Below, in pieces: positions 23,759 through 35,501 of a stretch of DNA of 64,000 nt. The notes below the pieces were generated by a model, which had not been told where the DNA came from, ran no database searches, and saw only the letters and a program-made list of their open reading frames with translations. The translations under genes were made by a program, and so were the position numbers. Positions within the stretch are counted from its first letter, which is position 1, and each line of letters opens with the position of its first letter. The stretch is from Parasponia andersonii. Taxonomy: Eukaryota > Streptophyta > Magnoliopsida > Rosales > Cannabaceae. Location: contig JXTB01000343.1 in NCBI GenBank assembly GCA_002914805.1, forward strand, positions 340,467-404,466, read 5' to 3'.

Positions 23759-24480
23759 CTACTGTTTGGGTTATTTGGACTTCGTATAACAAGTTATTGT
23801 TTGACAATGAGCTCACTTCTATCCATATGGCTATTACTCTAGTATGGCGTGTAGTTGGTGAATCTAACAATGTTGGATCAGGTACTATAAGAAATTCTTT
23901 AGAGGATTTAGGAATTCTAAAATGTCTTAATGTCAAGCTAAAGCCATCAAAAGCTCCAAAAATAGTTGAAGTATTTTGGCAAGTTGCACCGGTAGGATAG
24001 TTAAAGGTTAATACAGATGGTACTGCTTATGGTTATCCTAGGTTATCAGGTTGTGGTGGTACTTTTAGGACATCCAGGGGTTTTTTTAAAGGGAGTTTTG
24101 CCATTTTTTATTAGTAAACCCTATACTTTTGATGCAGAATTGACTGCTGTGATTCATGCTATTTTCTATGCATGGGACTTAGGGTGGAAAAACTTATGGC
24201 TAGAAAGTGATTCAGCTTATTTGGTTTCGATTCTGAAGTCTCGTTCTTTGTCTGTTCCTTGGCGTTGAAGACCATCGTGGATGCGTTGTCTTGGGTTGAT
24301 TTCAAAGATACATTTTCATATTTCCTACATCTTTCGCAAAGGGAATGTTGTTACTGATATTATGGCTTCTAGAGTAACAAGTATTCAAGCTCCGACTTAG
24401 TGGCATAATGCTCCCCCATTTATCCATGATGCAATTAAGAAAGATTATTCAGGACTTTGTGGTTACCGCTTTTCTTAGTT
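23668..24480 (+). pseudogene. LINE RNase H end
   Basis: Downstream of the zinc-binding region, frames at 23668-24000 (SQVSQIWRSAIVTTVWVIWT) and 24001-24480 follow. The latter give VNTDGTAYGYPRLSGCGG, TFDAELTAVIHAIFYAWDLG, WLESDSAYLVSILKS and FRKGNVVTDIMAS. This is the plant LINE RNase H domain with its D, E and D positions still visible, broken by stops near 24000 and 24268. Confidence 0.78.
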
Positions 24481-24796
24481 GCCCATTTATAAAACAATAT
24501 GCTCTTTTTTCATTTTTGTGGTTTTTCCCATTAGGTTTTACGCAAAAAGTTTTTAATGAGATATTGTTGGGAGGTTAAGACAATAGTTTTATTTCGGCAT
24601 AACTATCTGGCTCCTCTTAGGTCTATTTTCAGCTGTTATTATTTTCCATTTTGGAGATTGTATTTTTTAAACATTTTGTATCTTTTTCATTTTTATTTTC
24701 TTTTATTTAATAAATTACTGAAGGGTTTTTTGGTTTCCTTCGTAAGAACCTAAGTTATTTCCTCTAAGTACCATTTAGCCAAAAAAAAAAAAAAAC
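24481..24796 (+). other. LINE 3' UTR and poly(A)
   Basis: This T-rich 3' untranslated region ends in about 16 A (to 24795), followed directly by the target duplication TATGCAGTG. It marks target-primed reverse transcription on the plus strand. Confidence 0.75.
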
Positions 24797-24805
24797 TATG
24801 CAGTG
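24797..24805 (+). repeat. Target site duplication, right, of the LINE
   Basis: TATGCAGTG pairs with TGTGCAGTG at 18836-18844. The host solo LTR continues from here. Confidence 0.7.
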
Positions 24806-26122
24806 ATTTAACATTCTATACGTGCTCTGATTTTTAAATAGAAATCTATTTTGTACTTAAAAATCCAAAAGCCTAGCTCTTAAGGTTTAACCAAATCTCT
24901 AGTTTAAAACTTATACAAATTCATAGGTAAAATATCTAAAGCAGTCCATAATATTTCACAAGTTCTTAATTCATCAAAATAATCATTCAAATAATTTAAT
25001 TTAATAAAATCATAAAATTTCACTTTTCACTTTAAGTTATAATTTTAATGAAAAATAATAGAAAATAAGGAAATTGAATCCCCTATCTTGAAATAGTAAT
25101 TATGTTGAGTTGACGACGCTAGAAAAGTCCTCTGTTGATCAACTAGTTGTTCAAGCGGTCGTTTCCGGATCTCGACTTGTTCACTTGAAAAAGTAAATTT
25201 TCAAATGGAGCCTCAGATTGAGAAACGAAGGTCACTACTAAATTTAGAACATACAAAAATATTGGATTAGACATAAAGTTTGTCGAAAACGGATTTTAGT
25301 ACGAACCGGCCTGTGACACGTAAAACGGTGCAATTCACGATATATTTTTCTCGATTTCGTTCCACTTAAAAAAATAATGATATTTTATATCAAAATTCAT
25401 GTCCCAACTTCACTGAGTCCAAATTCGAAATCAAAACTCAATTTTGAGATTCTGAGCATTAAATAGGCTCAAAAATCCAAAAATTATAAAAGACCACATT
25501 TTGAAAATAATTAGAAAAATATCACTTTTTCATATTGATAATTAACGCACTTCTAAATTCCGTTTCAACATTTCAAAATGATAAGATTTTTTTTTTCATA
25601 TGGTATAATTTTTTTGGGATAAATAACTCAATTCTGAAATAATTATGAAAATATCACAAAAATTTAATATTATAAAATTGTTACAGAAAACAACTTCTCA
25701 CTAGAGTCAAGTTAGAAGTTGTGGGTTATTGGAAATGAAAGCTAGCTTCGAGACGAGTTCAACGGCGGTGACGGTGAGCTGATCGGACGTCGGAGGAAAA
25801 AAATGACGGGCAATTTTCTAGTGATGTGGCGGAAACTTCGGGAGCTCCCAACTCCGGTAAGACGCTGCGGTTCATGGGAAGGTTGGCTGGTGCTTGATCG
25901 TTGGCACCTCCTAGTCATGGCGGGCTGACACGTTGGGCTACTGAGCTAGTGGTGAGCTCTTGGGTGAATAGTAACCGAGGGTGGTGCTTGGAGGACCTTC
26001 GTGGAGAAGAAGAAGAAAATGGGAATTTAAATGGAATTTTTGAAAACTGTTTATAGTAGAACACGTGTCAGTCTCTGATTTGAATGATTAGCCACAAATT
26101 TTAAAAAATTCTTTCACTTTAA

Positions 26123-26224
26123 TCTCTCATTAATTATATTTTTATTTTTATATCCGGTTTATAATTCTTTTTTTCTCTCATTAATTATATTTTTATTTTT
26201 ATATCCGGTTTATAATTCTTTTTT
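26123..26224 (+). repeat. 51-bp tandem duplication inside the solo LTR
   Basis: There are two adjacent near-identical 51-bp units starting TCTCTCATTAATTATA (26123 and 26174). This partly explains why this LTR is longer than those of the Gypsy element. Confidence 0.9.
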
Positions 26225-26370
26225 TCATTTTTCCTCCAAATGCACTTAGACTCCAATATGTCCACGTTCATATCAGATTTAATTAATTAAATTCCCCAAA
26301 ATTTAAAATTATAAGTTTGCCATTTGACCAAAAATTACACTTTTACCTTTATAAAATTTGGGATTTTACA

Positions 26371-26560
26371 TTAATTAATTGATATCCTACAAAGGTTCCC
26401 TTTTCTTGTTCTCTTTTCCAATTTGTTTAACATTCTTTTTTGGTTTGTCTTATGCAAGCTCAAGAAATATGATAGACTCGCGTTCGAAATTATCAACAAT
26501 CATACTAAATCGAATTTTATCAACAATAGGATTTACTGAATTCCTAAAGCATAATCAAGA
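26371..26560 (+). repeat. Right half of tandem segment 1 (LTR insertion target)
   Basis: Together with 17760-17858 this reconstructs a segment that is repeated, uninterrupted, at 26760-26980. Shared strings include ATGCAAGCTCAAGAAATATG (26452 and 26912 regions) and, on the left half, TCACAAA-TCAAAAGAAATT. It gives the pre-insertion state of the solo LTR. Confidence 0.7.
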
Positions 26561-26759
26561 ATGAATATGACGAAAATAATTTAGAAAATACTAAATATAA
26601 TAACAAATCATCGTCATTTAAGTTATTTATTGAAAGTACTAAATATCATAACAAATCGTCTTCGTAAATAATTTAAGTGATGTAACAGTGCAAGCAGCAG
26701 TAAATAAGTGGATTAAAAAATTAAAAAAAAAAAACGTTCAACAAATACTAATTTGTTTA

Positions 26760-26980
26760 CGTGATTTTATTTTTTATTACGCATCGGTAAAACATAAAAT
26801 TCTATTCACAAAAATCAAAAGAAATTTCAAAGCCTATTTTCGCCAAAATATCTACGTAGCATCGTTATTCTTTTTCCAATTTTTTTAACATGTTAGCTTT
26901 TTGATTGACTAATGCAAGCTCAAGAAATATGATATAAAATTAACGTTCGAATTTGACACAATTATACTAATTGTTGGAGA
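26760..26980 (+). repeat. Tandem segment 2 (empty-site copy)
   Basis: This diverged duplicate of 17760-17858 plus 26371-26560 lacks the LTR. The junction region reads ATCTACGTAGCATCG where copy 1 has ATCTACATAAAT, the LTR, then TTAATTAATTG. Confidence 0.7.
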
Positions 26981-27118
26981 TCTTGTGTGCTAAGCCCCAT
27001 TTATCATCGAGGGTTGACGGGTTACGTGTTACTGGAGGTCACAGGAAAACGAACTAAGTTAAAAGACCGTACAGCACAATTATCTTCTCTAACTTGTTTA
27101 ATATGTTTTCAGATTGTT

Positions 27119-27174
<56 letters not shown>

Positions 27175-27933
27175 TCCTACTTTTAATACTTCTAAAGATG
27201 AACAGCGATGTTAAACTTGTTGGAAGGACAACTTCCACGGAGTGGTCGGATTACCCGTCATTTATCCAATGGTGTGGTGGCTATCATGAGCCTGAAAACT
27301 CTTATTCAAGAGATAAAATTCGAATCTTGATGAAGTCATTTCAGAGAATAAAAGTAATCAAAGCCAAAATCTGTGAGAATGAAAATACACAAACCCAAAG
27401 CCAACACCTATAGGCCCTCATTAAATTATTGTCCTACTCTTTTTGTTTTACTAAAAATTTAGAACGCTCCAGAATGTATTCATTTACTTTCAATTTTATA
27501 TTGGGGATTGCTTTTACTCGCTTTTAAAATAAACACAGAAAAAATAATTTATCCGTCTTTGCTCCATTTTCTTTTTCATTTGAAACCATTTTTCATTCAC
27601 ACGTCAATCTATATCCGATCTCCTACTCTCCATACCCACTTGCTAATTCAATTGCCTTCTCAACCAACAACGCCATAGATTAATCATGGCGCATTTTTAT
27701 TTTTTTCCCCTGTTTAACAACCCATTAAATGATAGTAATTAGATCAAAATCGAACAGCAGAAAAAATTATGTCACCAATAAGTTTTAAAAAGTACTTATG
27801 GAGTTTGGCAATATATATGTGTAAATTACTAACTTGCACTCGCTTTACTATATTACACAATCGTCAAGTACTTACCAACCAAATTGAATTTCATTATTGA
27901 TCATGTGGTAAACATTAACATTTCAAAAATTTT

Positions 27934-27997
<64 letters not shown>

Positions 27998-28145
27998 TTT
28001 ATCACCTTAAAAGAATAAGAACCTTAAAGAATAGGTCTGGTTCAATTTGTACCCTTCCAATCCAAGATTTGGAAGAGTTTACGAGAAGAGAAGATGGTTA
28101 CCTCTCGTTGTCCAACTGATCTTCGAAAGCAAACCTCTTCATTTA
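26981..28145. other. Intergenic DNA downstream of FMO, with TA microsatellites
   Basis: No gene is recognised. Two long TA runs lie at 27122-27169 and 27941-27995. A small open frame (about 27199-27413, starting MNSDVKLVGRTTSTEW) has balanced composition but no family I recognise. It would begin just after the first TA run. The 3' UTR of FMO (minus strand) should lie just left of 28146. Confidence 0.45.
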
Positions 28146-31100
28146 TTAATTATTATTGTCTCCAATTGGGAAGTATTTTATGAAATCATGGTTAGCTTGT
28201 ATTATCAAATCCTCATCATCCCACTCATCCCGGTATGTCTCTGGTTGAGCACGCTTTCTCTTGGAAACTGCAGAATACATCTGTTTCCTCCATTCTTCAG
28301 ACAATGCAGAACCACACTGAATCGCGAGCCAATCATCATAATCAAACTGCAAAGAAAGCATTCAAAGTATTCATTCTGATCTTAGAAACCAGCAAAGTTT
28401 CAAGTAAGGAGCTCAAATAATGCTTCAGAATGACACCATTTGGGGATAGTTCAAGTGGTTGAGTGCGTGTGTGCAAGTTGTTGGGATTCGAGTCCCCATA
28501 AATGTTACCTTATCAGAAATAGTAATTACAATGTTTCAGAAAGACTTGATAAGCAAATATTTAGTGAATGCTGTTGGTTATGTTAACCAAACATTACATA
28601 ATCCAAATGTTTAGACAATAAATCAACTATCTCAGACAACGCCGCATCAGAATCTGAATCCTTTTACCTGACAACCAGCCAAATTATGAGTGTACCGCTT
28701 AGGAGTGCCGGAAACTTCAAGCGTGGAATAAAATGCATTAATATCCTCCATCATATCCTCTTCCGATGGAAGATCAATCCTATGGGACAGAACACCTGCA
28801 ATCCACTTGCACTGAAGTTCACAGAGAGGAAAAGGAATAACCTGGCAACAATTGTATGCAAAGATCATATTTGCTACTATCATAAAACCAAAGATTACAT
28901 TCAAATGTGAGGATATTTCTTAAAGCAGAGATATACCTTCCATGGTAACCCAACAAAGGAAAGCCAAGGAGCCAAGGCTGGCGGGAAGATGTGCTTGTAC
29001 AGTGGTCCGACACGATTGTCGTCCACAGTCACAATACCATCGGTATCAAGGAAAGGAAAATGGAATTTGTACCTTGAGGAGAGAAAATAAAGGTTAACTA
29101 TCATTTTTTTTCTATGTTTGTTTCACTTTCAATGGAGAAAAAGCCTTGGGTTCAACGTGGGTCACCGCGTATCTAAGAGCATTAAGTTCAAAATCAGACC
29201 AAAACCAAATCACATAGCATACCCTGTGCAGTGAAGAATGACATCACCAAAGACAACACTTCCATCCTGGAAAACCACACTACCATCTTCATGAGCACTT
29301 TTGATCTGCGTTAGTTTGAATATTAATTTTAAGCTAGGTACATTCTGGCATTAGGGTCAGGTAAAAGGTCCCTTGAAAAAATCTCGAGAATATCAATCCA
29401 ATTCTAGTTAGTGATAAGTACTTTTTACCATAGATCTTAGCCAAAGATTGTCATAGCCAGGCTGCTTGCCAATGGTTCCATCAGTAATTGTTCTAGATGC
29501 AACATGGACTTCTTTGGCAACTGCTGCTATGTCTCGAGAAATATCAACTGCACTTGCTGCATTCCCTATCAAAATTACAACCTGTAGGAAGCCCGAAACA
29601 GAAAATATAGTAAGCTTATCATTGATAAGGTGGGAAAAAAGGAAGGAGAATGTATTGTATAAAAATTTCCATGCCAGGTATACTATTTGCTTTTATTTTT
29701 CCATTAAAAATTGGCTTTGTTTGAAATGTTCAACAGAAATTCAATTCATTTTGAAGCTCTGAAGCTGATGCCAGCTAAACAGCCATGAATTCATTGTCTT
29801 CTGGAACATATAACCAAACCCCTCGTAATGAAAACATAGTTTTCCTTACCAAAACAATAATTTGCACCAATTCTTTTGCAAATTAATTTCACAATCGTAG
29901 GAAAGAAAATTAATTTCACAACACAGTTCATTTACATAAGAAGGATGAATCCTGAATAACCTTGTTCTGGAGTAAGTTCCTAAATCCAAATTAAGATAAA
30001 TTAGTTTTGATGATTATTTGTAGTTAAAAAGATAAATTAGATTTGAACAGAAAATGAAGGAAAACCGAGGAGAAACCGAGGGCAAAAACGAAAAATTGTA
30101 TTTGTTAGAAACCTACTAGGGAATTGATTAACAGTTACCCTAGACTCTAAAGCCCTTTTAAAAGATTGAAGAAGTGGTTTTGCATGCACAGAATTCAGGG
30201 GAACCATACAAACACTTCAGCCATCGTTCTCTCTGTTCTCTCTCTTCTACTCAAGATTTCATTGGCTGTAGTTCCAAAAACCTGCAGAAACTTTCATCTT
30301 CTTCAACCCAGTAGTCTCCAATCCTCACCATGCTTCCCTGTAAATCTTAGGTTAATATTCTTCACCTAAAATTAAGTGTTTAGCCGTTTAGCTCTTAGAA
30401 AACCACCCCTTTCCATTATTGCATGTAGGATCAACTTTGTTTCTATATCATAAAACCCTTAGGACTATGTTCATAGCCTAAGATTGAGCATCTAACATTA
30501 TTTGCAATATAGAACCATCTATTTTAGGCTTTACTTGCAACATCAGCCCTGTTTCTACATAAAGTTGCTGTTCCCAAGCATTTCGTCCTACCCAATAATC
30601 TAGAAACCTCACTAAACTTTCATGCATCATCTAAAATCAATATTCTAGACCTCCACATTTTATGAGATTTTGCACATCTCAAAGTATATTCTATCGCTGT
30701 CACATGCATGATCAGTTATGATCTACACGTAGATAATCACCATTTTGCATACTTCAGTTTCTCAACAAATCCACATATTTCAAGCATTTCATATATATAT
30801 ATATATATTCTAATATATATATATATATATTCTAAGTTAGTCTTTTGAATCTAAAATAACTCTATAAGGGTTGAGCCATCTACAGGCTACAACTCACTTT
30901 ACTCTTTGTTCTTCAAAGCAATTCAATAAGAATCCGAGATCCTCTTTCACTAACTTCTCATATTCGTATCTATTTACATTTCAGCTCTTTAATTTCACTT
31001 TATTTAATTTATGTTCTTTAATTTCAGCATTTCCTTTATCGTATCAGCTAATTCCAGTTATCTGGTCCCATCTAAATTTCACTACCTTTAACTTTTAGTC

Positions 31101-31260
31101 ATTTAAATTCCAAGGGCTTTAAATTCCAGCAATTTACTTTTCAGTACCTTTAATTCAGTTATTTATATTTCTGCATCCTTAGTCCACTAAGCTGGTCCTT
31201 TTATTTTCAGTCATTTGATTTTCATGCAATTTATATTACCAGCTTAGTATGAATACATAA

Positions 31261-31324
<64 letters not shown>

Positions 31325-33026
31325 GGAACAATATTTTTTTTCTAGTTCATATATATATATATATATATGGACACTAATTCAGTAAATATTTTATTTTTAT
31401 TTATACATAAGTATCGTTTTGACCAATTAAAATTTATTATGCATATATTTTTATATTAAAAATTAAGATAGAAAAATAAGATTAATGATGCACGTCTTTT
31501 TATACACGTCATTATAACAGTTGGATCACCAATAAAACAAGAAAAAAAGGGTAAAAAAAAACCTACTGAATTAACAACCTATGTAAACATACACTTAAGT
31601 ACATAACTACCGACAGACATATATCTATATCAATTGTACCCTAACTTCATCATGTTCAATTATGCTTTCTTAAGTAAGAAACAAGTAATCATATCAAAAC
31701 CGAGATAAAAAAAATTACAGGGAACAAACCTGATCTCGAAATGGCTCCGGTATACGATAATTATGGCTATGGATTTGCTTCCCCGGCCATGTATCTACGC
31801 CTGCAGGAAGATAAATGTATAAAAATGAAGGAATACAGTATTCTCTCTATTTTTCTTACCCTGAAAATTCTGACTTCCAATCTGATAACGGAGAGAAGTT
31901 AATTCAGAACTGCAGGCTAGTTCTTTAAGAGCTAACACATAGATTAACAAAAGCTTCTACCATTGCATTCTAGAGGAAGAAACTAATTCAATTCCTATGC
32001 AAACTTGAGCCATATTTTCACCAAACAAATCATTTTCTTTTTCCTCTTGTTGAATTCACACTAACGGAAGAAATTTTACAAGCCCTTGTGTCAGAAATAA
32101 GAGCATTTTGTTCATTCAACCAGCAAACAAAACAAATTCAAATTGGTAATCTTTCGAAAATTAAGAACCCATCTTGTAAACAAAAAGAAATATATGTTAT
32201 ATATACATATGACTAAATTGTAAACCTCTGAAATATTATGCTTCTTTGTAAACTTTCCAACAAATAACAATTCAATCCATCCGCAAACAATATCTCAAAA
32301 GTCAGAACCAATCCAAGTCTCACAACTTCATTCAGCTCATATAAGTTCAAATCCATAACCTCAAAATCAAATCTTCACCCAAGAAATACAACAATGCTCT
32401 TTACCCAGGTCACATTGACATTCATACAAACACTTACCGGGGATCTCGGCAATACGAGGCTCTGTATAATGCCCATTAGAGACAACCACAGCATCAAAAA
32501 TCTCATCCACACCCAATTCACCTCTCTTCTTGGACCTCACTTTCCACTTCCGACCATCCACCAAACCCACATACTCGACCTCAGTCTCAAACCTCACCAA
32601 CTCAGCAATCCCAAACTCTCTCGAGAATTCTTTAAGATACAGTAATACCTCTCTGTAACCCGGAAACCTTCTGGGGTCTCTTTCGTTCTTTTCATCGTCT
32701 CTTTTGGCCATAAATGGAAAATCTCGAAAACCCATTACTTCCCGGGGTAGGTTGGTCCGTAGAGACTGGTACAGGCTCGAGTGGACCACGGTGCGACGTG
32801 GGTTGAGCCCAATTGGGTCCGACTCGACCTTGGGAGTGTAGACCCAGGTCCCACCCACTTGGTCTTCTCGCTCGAAGACGACCACGCTGTGGCCTTCTCG
32901 GCCGAGCTCACGGGCAGTTACTAAGCCGGCGGCGCCGGCGCCAATCACCGCCACGTGGCGGGACGTGGGCGAGGGAAGTTTGGGTGGTAAGGAGAATTGT
33001 GAAAGTGGCGCCGCTGGATTTGTCAT
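28146..33026 (-). CDS. Flavin-containing monooxygenase, FMO GS-OX-like, complete
   Basis: Seven exons on the minus strand: 32438-33026, 31730-31800, 29429-29581, 29223-29305, 28937-29072, 28668-28841 and 28146-28346. Phases and GT-AG sites all agree, giving 468 residues, normal for this class. VAVIGAGAAG (Gly29, 31, 34) is the FAD-binding loop. DTWPGKQIHSHNY (residues 199-211) fits the FMO signature with W for F. VVILIGNAASAVDISRD (221 on) is the NADPH-binding loop, with alanines where GxGxxG has glycines. HCTGYKFHFPFL lies in the C-terminal half. Plant FMOs of this clade S-oxygenate methylthioalkyl glucosinolates in Brassicaceae; elsewhere the substrate is unknown, so I infer only NADPH- and FAD-dependent S- or N-oxygenation. 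The first exon is GC-rich compared with its surroundings. Intron 2 (29582-31729) holds a repeat and intron 6 a SINE-like element. Confidence 0.92.
28440..28530 (+). mobile_element. tRNA-derived SINE-like element in FMO intron 6
   Basis: Box A-like TAGTTCAAGTGGTTGAG at 28447-28463 and box B GGATTCGAGTCCC at 28484-28496 form a good RNA polymerase III promoter. The flanking ends GGGGA and TCCCC pair like an acceptor stem. The head resembles a serine/leucine-type tRNA but lacks a proper anticodon arm. It lies antisense to FMO in a 321-bp intron. Confidence 0.55.
30103..31260. other. Interior of FMO intron 2, no gene
   Basis: A TGTTAGAAACCTACTAGG start at 30103 and repeated CTTTAATTTCAG-like strings (30980-31210) look like decayed LTR sequence, but I found no matching end and leave it unclassified. 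Confidence 0.25.
31273..31323 (+). repeat. AT microsatellite in FMO intron 2
   Basis: About 25 AT units sit next to copy B of the dispersed repeat. A second shorter run lies at 31349-31368. Confidence 0.9.
31340..31610 (-). repeat. Dispersed MITE-like repeat, copy B
   Basis: The core at 31398-31530 is the reverse complement of the copy at 17509-17650, with recognisable divergence. It lies in FMO intron 2 beside a TA run, as the other copy does. Confidence 0.6.
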
Positions 33027-33863
33027 GGTTTGGTCTAGACTAGTTCGGTTGCGTGGGTCGGTTTTGTTTCGTGGCTGTTGTCTTTGCTTTTGAACGGAAT
33101 GAAAATGAAATGCCTTGTCGTGTTGTGGTGCACGTGCATTAAGTTGTGAATAGCATCAGCATATTAGAATTAGTAATAATTTAATACTAAATAATTAGAG
33201 CATTATGCTCAATATGAGTACACCCCAAAAATCCGTAAAATTCATGACTAAATCATCCACTGAAAACACGTACCAAAATTACTATCATTAAACCCGAATT
33301 TTTTTAATATATAAATTAATGTGCGTTTGTTAGTTATGAGGTTTTTGAAATTTTTTTTTTTGAAAAAAATTTATGGGTTCATGAAAGGGTAGAAAATAAA
33401 CTTTACGCCTGGTAACAATAAATCGTCATTAAATATTAAATAGTCTCTCTCTCCTTATTCTATCAATGTATATACTCGGTACATATCTAATCAATACTTG
33501 TATTATTAATTATTAGCCTAATCAAAATCTATAATCTTCTATATAAATTAATGTTTATTTGTTAGTTAAGAGGTTTTAAACATTATTTTATGTTAAAATT
33601 GCATAAAATAAACTTTATTTTGAATAATGTATATCTTTTACTCTTGGTATATGCATGTATGTTCAATACATTTTTATATATACCAATTCTACTACTGCAA
33701 TGCATTATTTTCGGAGTCAAGTATATGAAGCTTATAAATGGTTCTACTCTAACTAAATGTATCTACCAAACTTAAAAACTCAATTTGCAAATATATAGTA
33801 TTTTTTCATAAAAATTGATCAAATAAGTCAATCTCAAAAAAAGACATACCGCGACTTAATATT
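33027..33863 (-). other. FMO upstream region
   Basis: The first 110 bp upstream of the ATG are less AT-rich and probably include the leader. Beyond this, the DNA is AT-rich with no recognised gene. I did not find a convincing TATA box. Confidence 0.4.
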
Positions 33864-35501
33864 TGTAAAATCCGAGATTTTAGGAAAAATAAAGTTGGAA
33901 TATTCATTATAATTTTTTATTATTTGTTTGGCATAAATGTTACATTGTAGGGACCAAAGTATAAATAATAGGAACTTGAATGAGGGAAACTTCATGTTAG
34001 GGACGAAAGCACACAATTGGGTAAAGTTTTGACCGTTTAAGACCGGCCATGTAGGGAAAGAATCCCACTCAAGTTTAGTAAAGGTAGACCTTTAAATAAA
34101 ATTTTAGAGACCCGTTTATTTGTGTGTTAGTATGAAATCTGGAAAATTTCATAGTCATATGTATTTTCTTTGAATTGATCTTAAATTTTCTTTAAATACT
34201 GTCCCGATTAATGTTACATGTAACAGATTTGATTTTCTGACTTATAATGCAGTTAAACCTACTTTATAGAGCCGAAATGGATCTGAATATTTGTGGAAAA
34301 AGATGTGTATATGTTTTAAAAGTCTCATACTAATTTCATGATTTTAAGTAATTTCCACAATTAATATGAGTTTCGAAATAAAGAATAGAGATGCCTATTA
34401 GAATTTTTGTCTAGAGTTTTATGATTTTTAAAGTCTATATAACGATTTTTTTTTTTTTTGAAGATTAGGATATTTGTAAATGTTTCTATTGTATTAGGAT
34501 TCTCTCTCTAAATACTCAAGTTGAAGTACGAATTTTTTAAATAAATTATGATTCTTTGTTTTTTAAGTTGACAGTTCTGAAAGATTTCATTCTCTACTTT
34601 TAGAAATTCAAAAAAAAAACATATGAAACAATAGTTTAAAAATATAAATATTTGTGCCTTTTTTTCATTTATCTTTTAGTGTTCTTTGTAAAATTTGGTA
34701 GGAAACACAGTTTTATGTAGTTGTCTAAACCTTTTTAAGTGCTTGTTGTTCAGTAAAATTCTTGGATTTGTATTGTTATGATATATAGATTTGATACTTG
34801 ATTGTGAATGGAACTATGTCTATTGAATTTATAGCATGAGATATATGATTATTATAGTTGAAATATTTATTTCCACACATAATGATAGGAGATAAAGCAC
34901 GCTGAGACTCATGTGGTCTTTAGGTATTTTATACAAAAAAACTTAAAGTGCTAAGAGGTTGAGGTAAGAAAATCGAATATAGGAAGCATTTGTAAGTAAT
35001 TCTCGCATAAAATATATTCATATTTGATCGTTCTATATATTTCTAGCATAGTTTGCATCTATGTTTGAATGATATTATGTACAACATGTTTAATATACAT
35101 GGATTCTTTTTGTGCATTATGTGATCTATAAGAAGAATTATGACAATAATATTTTCTATATTATTATATTATGTCATAGAATATTTACATGATACTATCT
35201 GTAGTATGCACGTTAAGCACGTAGAATACATAGAATCACCATTGATTTAAAAAGAAAAGAAAAAGTGAAGTTTGTCTCAAAGAAATATTTTTAAGTGTAT
35301 TCTAAATTCTTTACGAAAAGATGTTTTATGAGTGGAATCAATGAACTTACCATAATTTTAAAGATGGTGAATCCCCTGGGGTTTTATAACCAACAGAGGG
35401 TAAACCAAAATGATGAGTCCCTTAATGCGTTAGCCAAGAAATTGGGTAAGTTATATACTTTAATATTACAAAGTATGTGAATAGAATAGCAGATCCACAA
35501 T

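Larger units (their letters stand above)
18845..24796 (+). mobile_element. L1-type plant LINE with internal inversion, dead
   Basis: This non-LTR retrotransposon of about 5.95 kb ends in a poly(A) tract (about 24779-24795) and is bordered by 9-bp target duplications. It contains an ORF1 start (DUF4283), a zinc knuckle, an APE-type endonuclease, reverse transcriptase, an RVT zinc-binding domain and RNase H. The middle segment, about 19958-22318, is inverted relative to both ends. Re-inverting it restores the normal domain order. Stops and frameshifts are present throughout. It sits inside the solo LTR 17859-26370, so it is younger than that insertion. Confidence 0.88.
17859..26370. mobile_element. 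Gypsy-type solo LTR, interrupted by a LINE
   Basis: The sequence begins TGTCACGATCCAAA and ends GGGATTTTACA, like the LTRs of the Gypsy element at 35502-44449 (TGTCACGACCC...CTTTTACA). It shares diverged blocks with them throughout: a plus-strand GAGGGGAGTGAGCATAAAATG-type block, a TGTGTCTAATCCTACCAAG-type block, and the CCGGCCTGTGACACGTAAAA block near 25300. Removing the LINE (18845-24805) leaves about 2.55 kb, somewhat longer than the 2.06-kb LTRs. No internal region or partner LTR is present, so it is a solo LTR. Flanking pentamers TAAAT and TTAAT are a possible aged target duplication. Confidence 0.7.

Noticed and set aside
27114..27413. 99-codon frame running out of a TA microsatellite
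   Set aside because: The first third is dinucleotide repeat. The rest (from MNSDVK) has normal composition but no recognisable family, so only a note is kept.
27122..27995. Long TA runs as a replication origin or matrix attachment site
   Set aside because: TA microsatellites are common all over this window (also 14953, 17416, 31273). Nothing specific supports a function.
28440..28530. tRNA gene
   Set aside because: Boxes A and B are present, but the anticodon arm and full cloverleaf are not, so a SINE head is the better call.
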